The notes: a model not told the origin generated them from the letters alone. Shown: positions 31,375-40,902, numbered from the stretch's first letter. The stretch is 64,000 nt of DNA from Candidatus Kinetoplastibacterium desouzaii TCC079E (GCF_000340795.1 NC_020294.1:434001-498000), one strand, 5' to 3'. Translations and numbers: made by a program.

Positions 31375-32901
31375 TCAGTGAAAATTTCTCTTCTTACTTT
31401 TTATAATTCCTAAATTAGATTCATGAGCACTTGGATTAATAGGCTGTTCATCTTCATTGGATACAAAAGAGTGACTGTTCTTTTTACCATAAAAGACTCT
31501 AGTTTTTTTTGTGAATTTATCATGTTTGGGTTTAGATAATTTTAAATAATTACTAGAATTGTTTTTAATATAATTTCCCTGACTTTCATTTTTTAAATGA
31601 TTAACATCTTTATCTACAAGAACTTTCTTATTATCATAATGATGATTATCATTCTTAGTTAAAACTTCTGAAGTATGAAAAATTAACTGATCATCATGGC
31701 TTTTATTTTGTTTCTTGTTTTTATATCCCATGTTATGATTAGAACGTTGAGGAGTGTTTTTTATACAAGAATTCTTATTATAAGAAAAATTATTTTTAAC
31801 ATTACTATTGACAATATCATTGTTGGCTTTTAAAAAACCAATCTTCATCATAAGAGCAATTACTACAGATTCATCGAATTCATAATACTTACCACGACGT
31901 AAATTACGTGGTAGTGTAACATCATCATATCTTATTCTTATAAGTCTACTAACTGTTATTCCTAAAAATTCAAACATTCTTCTAACTTCTCTGTTTCTTC
32001 CTTCTTTTAAAACAACTTTATACCAACGATTTACACCTTCTCCACCTATTGCTTTTAAAGATTCAAAACGAGCAAGCCCATCCTGTAAATTAACACCATC
32101 AATAAGAGATTTTTTTTGAGACTCGCTAAGATCACCAATAATTCTAACAGCATATTCACGTTCAAACCCATACTTTGGATGCATAAAATAATTAGCTAGT
32201 TCGCCAGAATTAGTGAAAATCAGCAATCCCTCTGTATTTATATCTAGTCTACCTATGGACACCCATCTGCCTGAACCTATTTTGGGTAAATTGGCAAATA
32301 CATTCTCTCTACCTTGAGGGTCTTTATTGCTTACTATTTCTCCAGATGGTTTATGATACACTAAGATTCTAGGTGTTCTATTTTTACTAATTCTACGAAT
32401 TAATTTACCATTTAACCTAATTAAGTCATTAGGTTTTACTCTTTGACCAACATGAGCTGGAGCTCCATTAACAGATATTCTACCTGCTATTATAAGATCT
32501 TCCATTTCTCTTCTGGACCCAACACCTAGTTCAGCAAGAACTTTATGCAATTTAGGAAAAATATCATCATTATGTGTTGATGAAAGTTTTAACCTATTTT
32601 CAATATGATCTGATCTTTCTAAAAAAGAAAGTTCGAAATTATTTTTTTTAATTTTAGAAACCTCAAGATTATTCTGTTTAGATAATAAAAATTTATTTCC
32701 AGTTTTTAGATTATTCTGAAAATTAGAATTATCCTGATTACATGATAATTCACTAACATCCCCCCTGCGACGTCTAAAAGGAGTGCGTAATTTACGTAAT
32801 TTACTTCGTGAACAAGAAAGATTGTCTTTGGACTCAGAAGAATGTTCTAAACAATCATTATGAATCAATGCACTATTTTGTATATTTTTATTATTTGTCA
32901 C
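31375..32901 (-). CDS. rluB: 23S rRNA pseudouridine synthase RluB
   Basis: RluB makes pseudouridine 2605 in 23S rRNA. An S4 domain (LHKVLAELGVGSRREMEDLIIAGRISVNG) begins near residue 115, followed by the RsuA-type catalytic domain with the aspartate in IGRLDINTEGLLIFTNSGELA and the C-terminal EGRNREVRRMFEFLGITVSRLIRIR. About 110 residues precede and 150 residues follow the core; both are Asn/Lys/Ser-rich and probably disordered. Such extensions occur in betaproteobacterial RluB. The start codon is GTG 32899-32901, with GGGG about 8-10 bases upstream. Confidence 0.93.
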   Translation of the reverse strand: MTNNKNIQNSALIHNDCLEHSSESKDNLSCSRSKLRKLRTPFRRRRGDVSELSCNQDNSNFQNNLKTGNKFLLSKQNNLEVSKIKKNNFELSFLERSDHIENRLKLSSTHNDDIFPKLHKVLAELGVGSRREMEDLIIAGRISVNGAPAHVGQRVKPNDLIRLNGKLIRRISKNRTPRILVYHKPSGEIVSNKDPQGRENVFANLPKIGSGRWVSIGRLDINTEGLLIFTNSGELANYFMHPKYGFEREYAVRIIGDLSESQKKSLIDGVNLQDGLARFESLKAIGGEGVNRWYKVVLKEGRNREVRRMFEFLGITVSRLIRIRYDDVTLPRNLRRGKYYEFDESVVIALMMKIGFLKANNDIVNSNVKNNFSYNKNSCIKNTPQRSNHNMGYKNKKQNKSHDDQLIFHTSEVLTKNDNHHYDNKKVLVDKDVNHLKNESQGNYIKNNSSNYLKLSKPKHDKFTKKTRVFYGKKNSHSFVSNEDEQPINPSAHESNLGIIKSKKRNFH

Positions 32902-33277
32902 CGAGACAACCCCAAACTATAAAATTTTGGAAGACACAACTGAAGGAAAAAAAATTATAAATAGATCTTATTTTTAATAATAAAGATTTAGATAACTTCA
33001 GAGTCAAATAAAAAAAAGAAGAAAAAAACAAATAACATAGAATTATTACGAAATTATTTTAATAGTTTAAATTTTAAAAACAACAACAGTTAACCTATAT
33101 TAAATAAAAATAAAAAATTTCAATTAACAAACGTAATAACAAATAATCATTATCTGCATTATAGCTTGAAAATATAAAAATATATAATGTTAATTATTAT
33201 ATTATTTAAAACAACTTGCTATCTATAATATTTATGCTATATAGTCTAGTCGTTCGTAATTATATTATTTGTAATAA
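32902..33277. other. Gap between rluB and tRNA-Thr
   Basis: This 376-base, very AT-rich divergent spacer has no reading frame. A perfect TATAAT at 33224-33229, about 50 bases before the tRNA, is a candidate -10 box, but its -35 (TTATTT, 16 bases upstream) is poor. Nothing else is recognised. Confidence 0.45.
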
Positions 33278-33353
33278 GCCGGTATAGCTCAGAAGGTAGA
33301 GCAGCGCATTCGTAATGCGAAGGTCGGTGGTTCGATTCCTCTTGCCGGCACCA
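33278..33353 (+). tRNA. tRNA-Thr (anticodon CGU)
   Basis: The 76-base cloverleaf runs from GCCGGTA to TGCCGGC-ACCA. The acceptor stem GCCGGTA pairs with TGCCGGC, the D-arm has AGCTCAGAAGGTAGAGC, the anticodon stem-loop is CGCATTCGTAATGCG with CGT in the loop, and the T-arm contains GGTTCGATTCC. The CCA is encoded. It closely resembles the E. coli CGU threonine tRNA that reads ACG codons. In an AT-rich genome ACG is a rare codon, so retention of a dedicated reader is notable. Confidence 0.97.
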
Positions 33354-33668
33354 TAAATATCAATTTATTCTCTTCTTAAAAAATAAAAGCAAATAAATTA
33401 TTATTAAATTTAAATAAAAAATATATTTACATGAGGAACTATAAATATACTATAACTACTACATTTCATAAAAAATTCACTCTAAAATTATTAGTTTTTT
33501 AGTTACAAAAAAAAAACAATATAGATGTATATTTACACATTAATGGTTCTTTCTTATCTTTCTATTAAAAAATTAAAGATAGTTTTTAAAATTGTAATAG
33601 CTAGCATTGAAAAATCAACTGCTTTACAATATCATATTTCATTGCAAAACAGTTATTGGAATTTATCT
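33354..33668. other. Gap between tRNA-Thr and rpmE2
   Basis: These 315 bases carry no independent gene. An open frame upstream of and in phase with rpmE2 (from 33525) has no family similarity and is best read as untranslated leader. TTTACA followed 16 bases later by TACTAT around 33430-33457 could be a weak promoter. Confidence 0.4.
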
Positions 33669-33929
33669 ATGAAACAAAATATTCATCCTCAATATCGTGA
33701 AGTAGTATTTCTAGACACACAAACTAGTCATAAATTCATAATTAGATCAACAGTTAATACTAAAGATTCTATTAAATTTGATGGGAAGGATTACCCACTA
33801 TTTAAATGTGATGTTACATCTAAATCTCACCCGTTTTACACTGGAGCACAAACTAGGATTATTGAAACAGGTAGAGTTGAAAAATTCCGTGCTCGCTTCT
33901 CTCATACTCCTGGTTCTAGCAACAAGTAA
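33669..33929 (+). CDS. rpmE2: 50S ribosomal protein L31 type B
   Basis: L31B is the zinc-independent form of ribosomal protein L31. The 86-residue protein starts MKQNIHPQYREVVFLDTQTS and continues with FDGKDYPLFKCDVTSKSHPFYTGAQT and a basic tail; HPxYR and SHPFYTG are the family marks. The start is the inner ATG at 33669, preceded by GGA at an 8-base distance, not the upstream open frame. The CxxC zinc pairs of type A L31 are absent (only one cysteine). A long hairpin follows the stop. Confidence 0.95.
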   Translation: MKQNIHPQYREVVFLDTQTSHKFIIRSTVNTKDSIKFDGKDYPLFKCDVTSKSHPFYTGAQTRIIETGRVEKFRARFSHTPGSSNK

Positions 33930-34342
33930 GACTTATAAAACATAAAACCTTTTAATTAGTAGTAACAATAAATATATTTATTTTAGTTTCTACTAATTAA
34001 AATACAATTTTAATTAGTTACAAAAAATATAAAACACCTATTTCCATATAACATGGAACCTGTTTATCCTTACATATTAAAATAAAACCACACAATAATA
34101 CTGTGTAACAGCTATTATATTCAAATACAATAAGAATTAATGTTGAGTTTGCAAAATTGCTAATTTTACTTCATTACTTCATATATAATTTGAAAATAGA
34201 TTACACATCTCAAATTTGAAAATCTAAATAAGATTTACTATTGAATTATGTTAAAATAAATTCTTTGGTAATGAAAAATACTTTATATAAAAAACTTCTT
34301 TATATAATTCATTTGCAATCAAGCCGTTAATATAAGTTTAGT
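33930..34342. other. 413-base gap between rpmE2 and MATE gene
   Basis: Besides the rpmE2 terminator, this gap holds AT-rich sequence with two copies of AATTTGAAAAT (near 34181 and 34215) and no reading frame. A promoter for the MATE gene must lie here, but no pair of boxes stands out. Confidence 0.4.
33950..34010 (+). terminator. Long hairpin terminator after rpmE2
   Basis: Perfect 13-base arms (33950-33962, TTTTAATTAGTAG; 33990-34002, CTACTAATTAAAA) enclose an inner perfect 16-base palindrome at 33967-33982. A short T-rich tail follows (ACAATTTT). It lies 21 bases after the rpmE2 stop and is well placed as a terminator for that gene. Confidence 0.6.
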
Positions 34343-35722
34343 ATGATAATAAAAGAATCAAAAATATTAAAAAATATATTAAATCAATCTTGGCCTATAT
34401 TAATTAGTCAAATAGCCGGAATATCATATGGCTTACTTGATACAATTATGAGTGGACATACTAGCAAAAAAGATTTAGCAGTTGTTGCTTTATCAACGTC
34501 AATATACATTACTATTTTTGTAAGCCTTCTAGGCGTAATCAATTCATTAATACCTATTATTGCTAACAACTATGGTAGAAAAAATTTCCATGAAGTAGGA
34601 CGATATTGGTCTCAAGGAGTATGGTTATCAATTGCACTTTCTATTTTTGGGTCGATTTTACTATACTATCCAAATGTATGGTTTGTGTTCTTTAAAAATA
34701 TGGAAAATGAAATCTATGAAAGAGTATCTATATATTTAAAAATATTAATATTTGCATTACCTGCCTCATTGATTTTTCGCACTATTTATAATTTATGTGC
34801 AGCATTATCTAAATCTAGAATGATGGTAATTGTAAGTATATTATCTATAATTTTTAAAGCTTTTTTAAATCTAATTCTAATATTTGGCTATAAATTAATA
34901 CCTGCAATGGGAGCAACTGGAGCAGCAATATCGACAACAATTGTCTCTTGGATTACACTTTCAACTGGGTTTTACATTATTAAGAAAGATAAATTTTATA
35001 AAAAATTTAAACTATCTATATACAAACCACAATGGCATAAAATCAAAGAACTACTAAAAATAGGATTACCTATGGGTGGATCTTATCTAGTAGAAGTATT
35101 AACCTTTACTTCAATGGCAATATTGATAGCTAATGAAGGTCTAATAGCCATTGGTGGTCACCAAATTATTGCAAACATAGCTGGAGTTTGCTATATATTT
35201 CCTATATCACTTGGGATAGCAACATCATCAATAACAGCCCAAGCAATAGGATCAGGAGATTATATAACAGCTAAAAAATCAGGCTCTATAGGATTATGGA
35301 TAACTATAATATTGTCTTTTATAGTAGCCATTATTATTTACTCAAATACAAATTATATAATGAATATATATACTAATGATGAGGCAATAAAATATACTAT
35401 ATACAACTTAATGATATTATTACCTTTTTTTCATATCGTTGATTCTATCCAATGTTTTAACTCCTACTTGCTAAGAGCTTACAAAATTAGCACACTACCT
35501 TTTATTACACAAACAATTGCTCTTGGAGTTATTGGCTTAGGAGGTGGATGGTGGTTTGGATTTGGGAAAGGTATTGAACACTTTAAAACAGTACATTTTA
35601 TCATAGCTCCAAATTCTTATATTGGAGCTAGCAGCTTATGGATAATGTCTACCATAGGTCTCAGTATATCTTCTTTTTTTCTATATATTTTATATAAGAA
35701 ACATATCACAAAATTTACATAA
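34343..35722 (+). CDS. MATE-family multidrug/organic cation exporter
   Basis: This inner-membrane antiporter has 459 residues and about twelve hydrophobic segments in two homologous halves. MATE features are NQSWPILISQIAGISYGLLDTIMSGH near the start, GATGAAISTTIVSW in the middle, and the second-half counterpart GLPMGGSYLVEVLTFT and SLGIATSSITAQAIGSGD. It resembles the NorM-type group, which exports cationic compounds in exchange for Na+ or H+. Substrate is unknown; in a symbiont it may export a metabolite rather than drugs. It converges with orn, with two bases between stops. Confidence 0.9.
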   Translation: MIIKESKILKNILNQSWPILISQIAGISYGLLDTIMSGHTSKKDLAVVALSTSIYITIFVSLLGVINSLIPIIANNYGRKNFHEVGRYWSQGVWLSIALSIFGSILLYYPNVWFVFFKNMENEIYERVSIYLKILIFALPASLIFRTIYNLCAALSKSRMMVIVSILSIIFKAFLNLILIFGYKLIPAMGATGAAISTTIVSWITLSTGFYIIKKDKFYKKFKLSIYKPQWHKIKELLKIGLPMGGSYLVEVLTFTSMAILIANEGLIAIGGHQIIANIAGVCYIFPISLGIATSSITAQAIGSGDYITAKKSGSIGLWITIILSFIVAIIIYSNTNYIMNIYTNDEAIKYTIYNLMILLPFFHIVDSIQCFNSYLLRAYKISTLPFITQTIALGVIGLGGGWWFGFGKGIEHFKTVHFIIAPNSYIGASSLWIMSTIGLSISSFFLYILYKKHITKFT

Positions 35723-35724
35723 AA

Positions 35725-36273
35725 CTAAAAAGATAAAAAATATTTTTTATAATATCTAAGCTCTTCTATTGACTCATGAATATCAGCTAAAGCTTCATGT
35801 TTATTTTGCTTAACAAAACCTTTATAAATATTATAATTCCATCTTTTAGCAAGTTCTTTTATTGTACTAATGTCTAAATTTCTATAATGAAAAAATTTCT
35901 CTAAAGTAGGCATATACATTCTCATAAAATTACGATCTTGATGGATGGTATTACCGCATAAAGGAGATCTGCCTGGTAATATATACATTTTCAAGAAATT
36001 CAGAAGAATTTCTTCAGCAGTTTTTTCTATTAAAGATGAATTTTTTACTTTTTCAACTAACCCACTTTTAGTATGTACAGAAGTATTCCATTTATCCATT
36101 GAGTCTAGTAATTTTTTGTCTTGGTGTAAAACTAATACTGGACCTTCAGCAACAATCTCTAAATTAGAATCTGTTACTATAACAGCTATCTCTAGAATTC
36201 TCTCCTTATAAAAATCTAAACCACTCATTTCCATATCAACCCAAACTAATCTATCATCATTAAAACTATTCAT
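35725..36273 (-). CDS. orn: Oligoribonuclease
   Basis: Orn degrades two- to five-nucleotide RNA fragments and is essential in many proteobacteria. The DEDDh exonuclease motifs are visible: [11 protein letters not shown] (first Asp and Glu), [21 protein letters not shown] with an HQDRNFM motif, and [15 protein letters not shown] (final His and Asp). I use the ATG at 36271-36273, which gives 182 residues starting [13 protein letters not shown], like known Orn proteins; ATGs seven and four codons earlier are possible but have no better ribosome binding site. Confidence 0.95.
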   Translation of the reverse strand: MNSFNDDRLVWVDMEMSGLDFYKERILEIAVIVTDSNLEIVAEGPVLVLHQDKKLLDSMDKWNTSVHTKSGLVEKVKNSSLIEKTAEEILLNFLKMYILPGRSPLCGNTIHQDRNFMRMYMPTLEKFFHYRNLDISTIKELAKRWNYNIYKGFVKQNKHEALADIHESIEELRYYKKYFLSF

Positions 36274-36408
36274 ATAATTTTCCATAGCACACATAAAATG
36301 CTAAAATAACATAAATTCAACATAAAAATATTATATCTATTCTAATAAAACATAGATTTATTTCTAATAAATTACATATAAACTAATATATTCTTATTTA
36401 TAAAACAT

Positions 36409-37320
36409 ATGAGTAGTTATATCCTTGGTCGTATTATTGAATCTCATAAACAACAATACATAGTAAAACATGAGAACAATATATATAACTGTTATATAAA
36501 AGGTAAAAAAAATCATGCGGCTGTAGGAGACTGGGTTTATATAAATAAAGAAATATATGGCAAAAACTCTATAGAAAAAATACAAGAACGCAAGAATATA
36601 TTTTATAGATCAGACAATAATAAAAGAAAATATTTAGCTGCTAATATTGATCATATAATAATTATTGTTGCTACTGAACCATCATTTTCTACAGATATTA
36701 TTGGCAATCTAATATTAGAAGCAATGAGATGTAATATAGATATAACAATTATTCTAAATAAAGATGATATTAAAGAACAAGTGTTATTATCGCTTGATAG
36801 AATTAAATCAATTACACCTGAAAATATACCAATAATAAATTTAAGCGCTAAAAACTTAACTAACAAAGAAATTATTTTTAAAATGTATAATTTGTTAATT
36901 AACAAGACCAATTTATTAGTTGGACAGAGCGGCATGGGGAAATCAACCATTTTGAACAAATTAGTACCATCCGCACATGCAAATACCCAAGAATACTCTA
37001 AATACTTAGGAACAGGAAAGCATACAACAAGCCATGTAAAATTATATGATTTAAATATAGGAAATAGTTTTATTATAGACTCTCCTGGCTTTCAGGAATT
37101 TTCTATAAAACATATTAATATCAATGATATTAATAAAGGATTTCCAGAATTTAGTAAATTTATAAAAGAGTGTCAATTTTATAATTGCTCTCATCATCAC
37201 GAACCAGGATGCGCTATTATAAATGCTGTTTTAAGAGGAGACATTAAGAAAGGCAGATATTCTTTATATAAAAAAATAATAAAAGAATATCAAGCCAATA
37301 AAAAATATTTACGTTTATAG
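36409..37320 (+). CDS. rsgA: Ribosome small subunit GTPase RsgA
   Basis: RsgA checks late 30S maturation. It is a circularly permuted GTPase: an N-terminal OB fold (VGDWVYINKE), then G4 (LNKDD) and G5 (NLSAKN) before G1 (GQSGMGKSTILNKL near residues 173-186) and G3 (DSPGFQEF). The C-terminal zinc ligands are in CQFYNCSHHHEPGCAI. The length of 303 residues is normal. It is divergent from orn and convergent with rplS, with 7 bases between their stops. Confidence 0.97.
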   Translation: MSSYILGRIIESHKQQYIVKHENNIYNCYIKGKKNHAAVGDWVYINKEIYGKNSIEKIQERKNIFYRSDNNKRKYLAANIDHIIIIVATEPSFSTDIIGNLILEAMRCNIDITIILNKDDIKEQVLLSLDRIKSITPENIPIINLSAKNLTNKEIIFKMYNLLINKTNLLVGQSGMGKSTILNKLVPSAHANTQEYSKYLGTGKHTTSHVKLYDLNIGNSFIIDSPGFQEFSIKHININDINKGFPEFSKFIKECQFYNCSHHHEPGCAIINAVLRGDIKKGRYSLYKKIIKEYQANKKYLRL

Positions 37321-37327
37321 TGTAAAA

Positions 37328-37699
37328 CTATATTTTTTTTGAGATAAGTTTTTCTTTAATACGAGCTGATCTACCTGACCTTGAACGTAAGTAATATAAC
37401 TTAGCTCTACGAACACTACCAAATCTTTTTATTTCTATACTTTCAATCTGAGGAGAATACAACTGAAATGTTCTTTCCACAGATTCACCAGAAGATATTT
37501 TACGAACAATAAAAGAAGAATTTAGGCCTCTATTACGTTTCGCTATAACAACACCTTCGTAAATCTGAACTCTTTTTCTAGCACCTTCAACCACGTTTAC
37601 ACTAACAGCAACTGTATCTCCTGGAGAAAACTCCATATTCTTTTTTTCATTATACAAACGTATAATTTCTTCTTTTTCTAAAATAGAAATTAAATTCAT
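37328..37699 (-). CDS. rplS: 50S ribosomal protein L19
   Basis: L19 lies at the subunit interface. The 123-residue protein shows [39 protein letters not shown] sequence, [31 protein letters not shown] and a basic tail, all typical. AGGAG lies 7 bases before ATG 37697-37699. In most proteobacteria rplS is the last gene of rpsP-rimM-trmD-rplS; here it is isolated, about 26 kb from that cluster. Confidence 0.98.
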   Translation of the reverse strand: MNLISILEKEEIIRLYNEKKNMEFSPGDTVAVSVNVVEGARKRVQIYEGVVIAKRNRGLNSSFIVRKISSGESVERTFQLYSPQIESIEIKRFGSVRRAKLYYLRSRSGRSARIKEKLISKKI

Positions 37700-37844
37700 A
37701 AATACACTCCTAAACCATCATTAGCTCTATACTATTAAAATAAATATTTTATTCTTTCTGAACTCAAGAGCCAGAGGATGACAATATTAAAATATACCAC
37801 CACATTAGATTATACTTTAAATACAATGAATAAATCTAGAAATA

Positions 37845-38780
37845 TTAAAGAGATTTTATCAATTGGGGCACAATCTTAAAAAGATCACCAACTATCCCAT
37901 AATCAGCAAAATTAAAAATAGGAGCATCTATATCATTATTAATAGCAACTACTATCTCTGAATTAACCATTCCTGCCACATGCTGAGCAGCACCAGAAAT
38001 GCCTATAGCAAAATATAATCTAGGAGAAACACTTTTACCAGTTTGTCCAATTTGCAATTCGTTAGAAGCATAACCAGCATCAACAGCAGCACGAGAAGCT
38101 CCCAATGCTGCTCCCATTTTATCAGCCAATACTCCTAGTAAATTCTCAAAATTTTCCTTGCTAGCAATAGCACGACCACCTGCCACTATAATTCTAGCTT
38201 TTGATAAATCAGGTCTATTACCTAATAAATCATTTCTAGTTATATATTTAGATAACTTGTTACTATCTATGCTTTCGAGTGTTTCAATTACACTAGGAAT
38301 AATTTTACAATTATCATATTTAGGCAAAAAAGAAGAAGTTCTTATTGTTATAATATTTATGCGATCTTTAACCTCTATAGTACTAATAATACTACCAGCA
38401 TAATTAGTTCGTATGAATATATTATTAGAAATAACTTTTATTATTTCCGAGATTGGCGCTATATCAAGAATAGCAGCCACTCTCGGAGCTATACTTTTAG
38501 AAATTAAAGAATCAGAAAAGATCAAATGAGTATATCTATTTGCAACAGAAGAAATTTGCAAAGAAATATCCTCAGATAGAAAATCTTTAAAACATTCAGC
38601 ATCAGAAACAAGAACTCTAGATACATGAGGAATAAGAGAAGCCTTCATAACAACATTATCAACTTTATAACCAACTATTAATACATGGATTTCTAATTCA
38701 AACTCTAAAGATGCTGAAATAAGATTATATATAGAATCATTAAGCGACTCATTGTCATGATCAGGAATAATTAATATCAT
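37845..38780 (-). CDS. etfA: Electron transfer flavoprotein alpha subunit
   Basis: EtfA binds FAD and, with EtfB, passes electrons from flavin dehydrogenases to the quinone pool. The C-terminal FAD domain is intact: IIVAGGRAIASKENFENLLGVLADKMGAALGASRAAVDAGYASNELQIGQTGKSVSPRLYFAIGISGAAQHVAGM and the final GDLFKIVPQLIKSL (quoted in parts of a longer conserved block). The 311-residue length is normal. The start overlaps the etfB stop as ATGA at 38777-38780. The dehydrogenase partners are not in this window. Confidence 0.96.
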   Translation of the reverse strand: MILIIPDHDNESLNDSIYNLISASLEFELEIHVLIVGYKVDNVVMKASLIPHVSRVLVSDAECFKDFLSEDISLQISSVANRYTHLIFSDSLISKSIAPRVAAILDIAPISEIIKVISNNIFIRTNYAGSIISTIEVKDRINIITIRTSSFLPKYDNCKIIPSVIETLESIDSNKLSKYITRNDLLGNRPDLSKARIIVAGGRAIASKENFENLLGVLADKMGAALGASRAAVDAGYASNELQIGQTGKSVSPRLYFAIGISGAAQHVAGMVNSEIVVAINNDIDAPIFNFADYGIVGDLFKIVPQLIKSL

Positions 38781-39526
38781 ATTACTTTAGCTTCATTTCT
38801 AAGTTTATTTATAAGTAGATCAACATCATTTAATAAAACAACCTTTTTGTTTTTTTTCAGTTCCTCTACTCTCAATACTTTAAATCTAGGACTTATATCA
38901 CGACAAATTTCTTCTGCTTTAATATGATCTATATTTTTTTTCTTTGATTTTATTATATTCTGCAAAGAAATGTATCTAGGACTATTAAGAGATAAATCTA
39001 CTGTAATTACAGTAGGTAATTTAACAGAAATCGTTATATTGCCAGAATCAGCTTCACTTGTCACAAACAATTCTTCATCGACAAACTCTAATTTACTAGC
39101 AAATGTTGCCTGAGAATAATTTAAAATACCTGATAAAATTTGCCCTGTTTGTGCTGCATCATTATCTATGGACTGTTTTCCTAAGAATACCATTTGAGGT
39201 TCTTCACTTTCCACTATAACTTTCAAAATTTTAGCAATCGCTAAAGGTTGTATATCTATAGTTGATTCGCACCAAATAGCTCTATCAGCACCCATTGCTA
39301 AAGAATATTGCAAAATATTCTTACTGCTAATATCACCACAAGAAACAACTATAATTTCAGAAACAATTCCCTGCTCTTTCAATCTAATAGCCTCTTCTAA
39401 TGCAACTTCATCAAATGGATTAATCGACATTTTAAGATTATCTAACTGAACAGCAGAATTATCAGATTTAACATGTACTTTTATATTATAATCAACAACG
39501 CTTTTTACTGCTACTAATACCTTCAT
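38777..39526 (-). CDS. etfB: Electron transfer flavoprotein beta subunit
   Basis: EtfB is the AMP-binding partner of EtfA. It begins MKVLVAVKSVVDYNIKVHVK and has SINPFDEVALEEAIRLKE and the signature VFLGKQSIDNDAAQTGQIL. The C-terminus contains the extended loop that contacts partner dehydrogenases. The 249-residue length is normal. It is 28 bases downstream of the deacetylase-like gene and overlaps etfA by four bases, so the three form one operon. Confidence 0.96.
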   Translation of the reverse strand: MKVLVAVKSVVDYNIKVHVKSDNSAVQLDNLKMSINPFDEVALEEAIRLKEQGIVSEIIVVSCGDISSKNILQYSLAMGADRAIWCESTIDIQPLAIAKILKVIVESEEPQMVFLGKQSIDNDAAQTGQILSGILNYSQATFASKLEFVDEELFVTSEADSGNITISVKLPTVITVDLSLNSPRYISLQNIIKSKKKNIDHIKAEEICRDISPRFKVLRVEELKKNKKVVLLNDVDLLINKLRNEAKVI

Positions 39527-39554
39527 TAATAAAATCCTGAATTAATTTAAAATA

Positions 39555-40484
39555 TCAAAGTTTAGCCAAAGATCTAATATGTGCCACAACGCTTCTACTT
39601 AAAGAAGAAAAATTGTAACCACCCTCTAACATGCTAACAATTCTACCTTCTGAATATTGCTCAGATAAATCTACTATTTTATCAGTAATCCAAGCATAAT
39701 CACTTTCTGTAAGAAATAGCTGACCCATGTCATCTTCTCTATGAGCATCAAACCCAGCTGATATTAATATAATTTCAGGTTTATGTTTATGAATTTCTGG
39801 AATCCAATATTCAGAAACAATTTCTCTAATTTTAGAAGGTTTACTATAAGCATCAACTGGAATATTACACATATTAGTTTTTTTATAATTAAGCAACTTA
39901 GAATAAGGATAAAAAGGATGTTGAAAAAAACTACACATTAACACTCTATCATCATTAAAAAATATCTCTTCTGTTCCATTTCCATGGTGAACATCAAAAT
40001 CTATAATAGCCAATTTAGATATTTTATATTGCTCAAATGCATACTTGGCAGCTATAGCTATATTATTAAAAAAACAAGATCCCATGGCTTTATTACTACA
40101 AGCATGATGCCCAGGAGGACGAACTGAACAAAATACATTTTTTACATAATTACTAAAAACAGCATTCACTCCAAAAATACCAGATCCAGCCGCGTATAAA
40201 GCAGAATTAAAAGTATAATGATTCATCATTGTATCATTATCTATAAAATAATATTTACCTTGCTCGGGAATATTAGTAAGTAAACTATTAAAATAATCAG
40301 AAGTATGTACTCTTAAAACATCATGTTTCAAAGCCTTAAAAGGATAGCCAGTAGTAATAAAAGGCATCAGGCCACTCATTAACAATTGATCTGATATAAC
40401 ATCTAATCTTCGTGGAGTATCTGGATGAAAAGAACCCATTTCATGTATAAAACTAGTTGGATGAGTAATATACATAGTCTCCAT
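39555..40484 (-). CDS. Histone deacetylase-family (class II-like) hydrolase
   Basis: This 309-residue protein belongs to the zinc hydrolase superfamily of histone deacetylases, acetoin-utilisation AcuC and acetylpolyamine amidohydrolases. Catalytic elements are intact: tandem histidines in RPPGHHA, zinc ligands in IDFDVHHGNGTEEIFF and SAGFDAHRED, and the C-terminal GGYN. Bacteria lack histones, so the likely substrates are acetylated small molecules or proteins. It precedes etfB and etfA by 28 bases, an arrangement also found in other betaproteobacteria as I recall; a functional link is possible but not proven. Confidence 0.9.
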   Translation of the reverse strand: METMYITHPTSFIHEMGSFHPDTPRRLDVISDQLLMSGLMPFITTGYPFKALKHDVLRVHTSDYFNSLLTNIPEQGKYYFIDNDTMMNHYTFNSALYAAGSGIFGVNAVFSNYVKNVFCSVRPPGHHACSNKAMGSCFFNNIAIAAKYAFEQYKISKLAIIDFDVHHGNGTEEIFFNDDRVLMCSFFQHPFYPYSKLLNYKKTNMCNIPVDAYSKPSKIREIVSEYWIPEIHKHKPEIILISAGFDAHREDDMGQLFLTESDYAWITDKIVDLSEQYSEGRIVSMLEGGYNFSSLSRSVVAHIRSLAKL

Positions 40485-40587
40485 AAATAACCTATTTAAA
40501 TTCCATTAATTAGCAAAATTAATATTTTATAACTATTATCCTAAAACTATCCTTAAGAATTATTAAACAATAGATAATTATCTAAAA

Positions 40588-40803
40588 TCATATTTTTTTA
40601 CTTTTGTTATTATTTGTTTTTTTGAAAAAAATGGATGATAAACCTAACAAAAAACCAATAAATATTGATATAAATATAATAAATATTAATGGCACATCAC
40701 TAATAGTAAAACTTTCATAAAGATTAATACTAACAGGTTGAATATTATTTAGAGATACTATTAACAACAACATAAAGAGAATAAATTTAAAAAATAAATA
40801 CAT
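40588..40803 (-). CDS. lapA: LapA-family inner membrane protein
   Basis: This 71-residue protein has two transmembrane segments (about residues 4-20 and 38-56) and a basic C-terminus, the pattern of LapA (YciS). The second helix, DVPLIFIIFISIFIGFLLGL, is typical. LapA works with LapB in regulating lipopolysaccharide synthesis. Its position downstream of rpsA-ihfB matches relatives, but lapB, which normally follows, is missing: the next gene is the deacetylase. Function is thus uncertain, and this may be a remnant on its way out. Confidence 0.8.
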   Translation of the reverse strand: MYLFFKFILFMLLLIVSLNNIQPVSINLYESFTISDVPLIFIIFISIFIGFLLGLSSIFFKKTNNNKSKKI

Positions 40804-40825
40804 CTTATTCTACATTTTTCTGAAC

Positions 40826-40871
40826 TAATAAAGAATTAGAAACACAAAATATAAACTTTGTGTTTCTAATT
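40826..40871 (-). terminator. 15-bp hairpin after ihfB
   Basis: Perfect 15-base arms (40834-40848, AATTAGAAACACAAA; 40857-40871) with an 8-base loop lie 32 bases after the ihfB stop. On the minus strand they are followed by CTTTATTAG, a modest T-rich tail. This probably ends or trims the rpsA-ihfB transcript before lapA. Confidence 0.65.
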
Positions 40872-40902
40872 TCCGCAATGTTAAGCTATCGTATGTATAG
40901 AA

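Noticed and set aside
33141..33156. AATCATTATCTG shared with 5181-5192 in another spacer
   Set aside because: Two 12-base matches in very AT-rich spacers are not convincing as a repeat family or binding site.
33525..33668. 48-codon in-frame N-terminal extension of rpmE2
   Set aside because: L31B proteins begin at MKxxIHPxYR; the extension has no similarity and no ribosome binding site.
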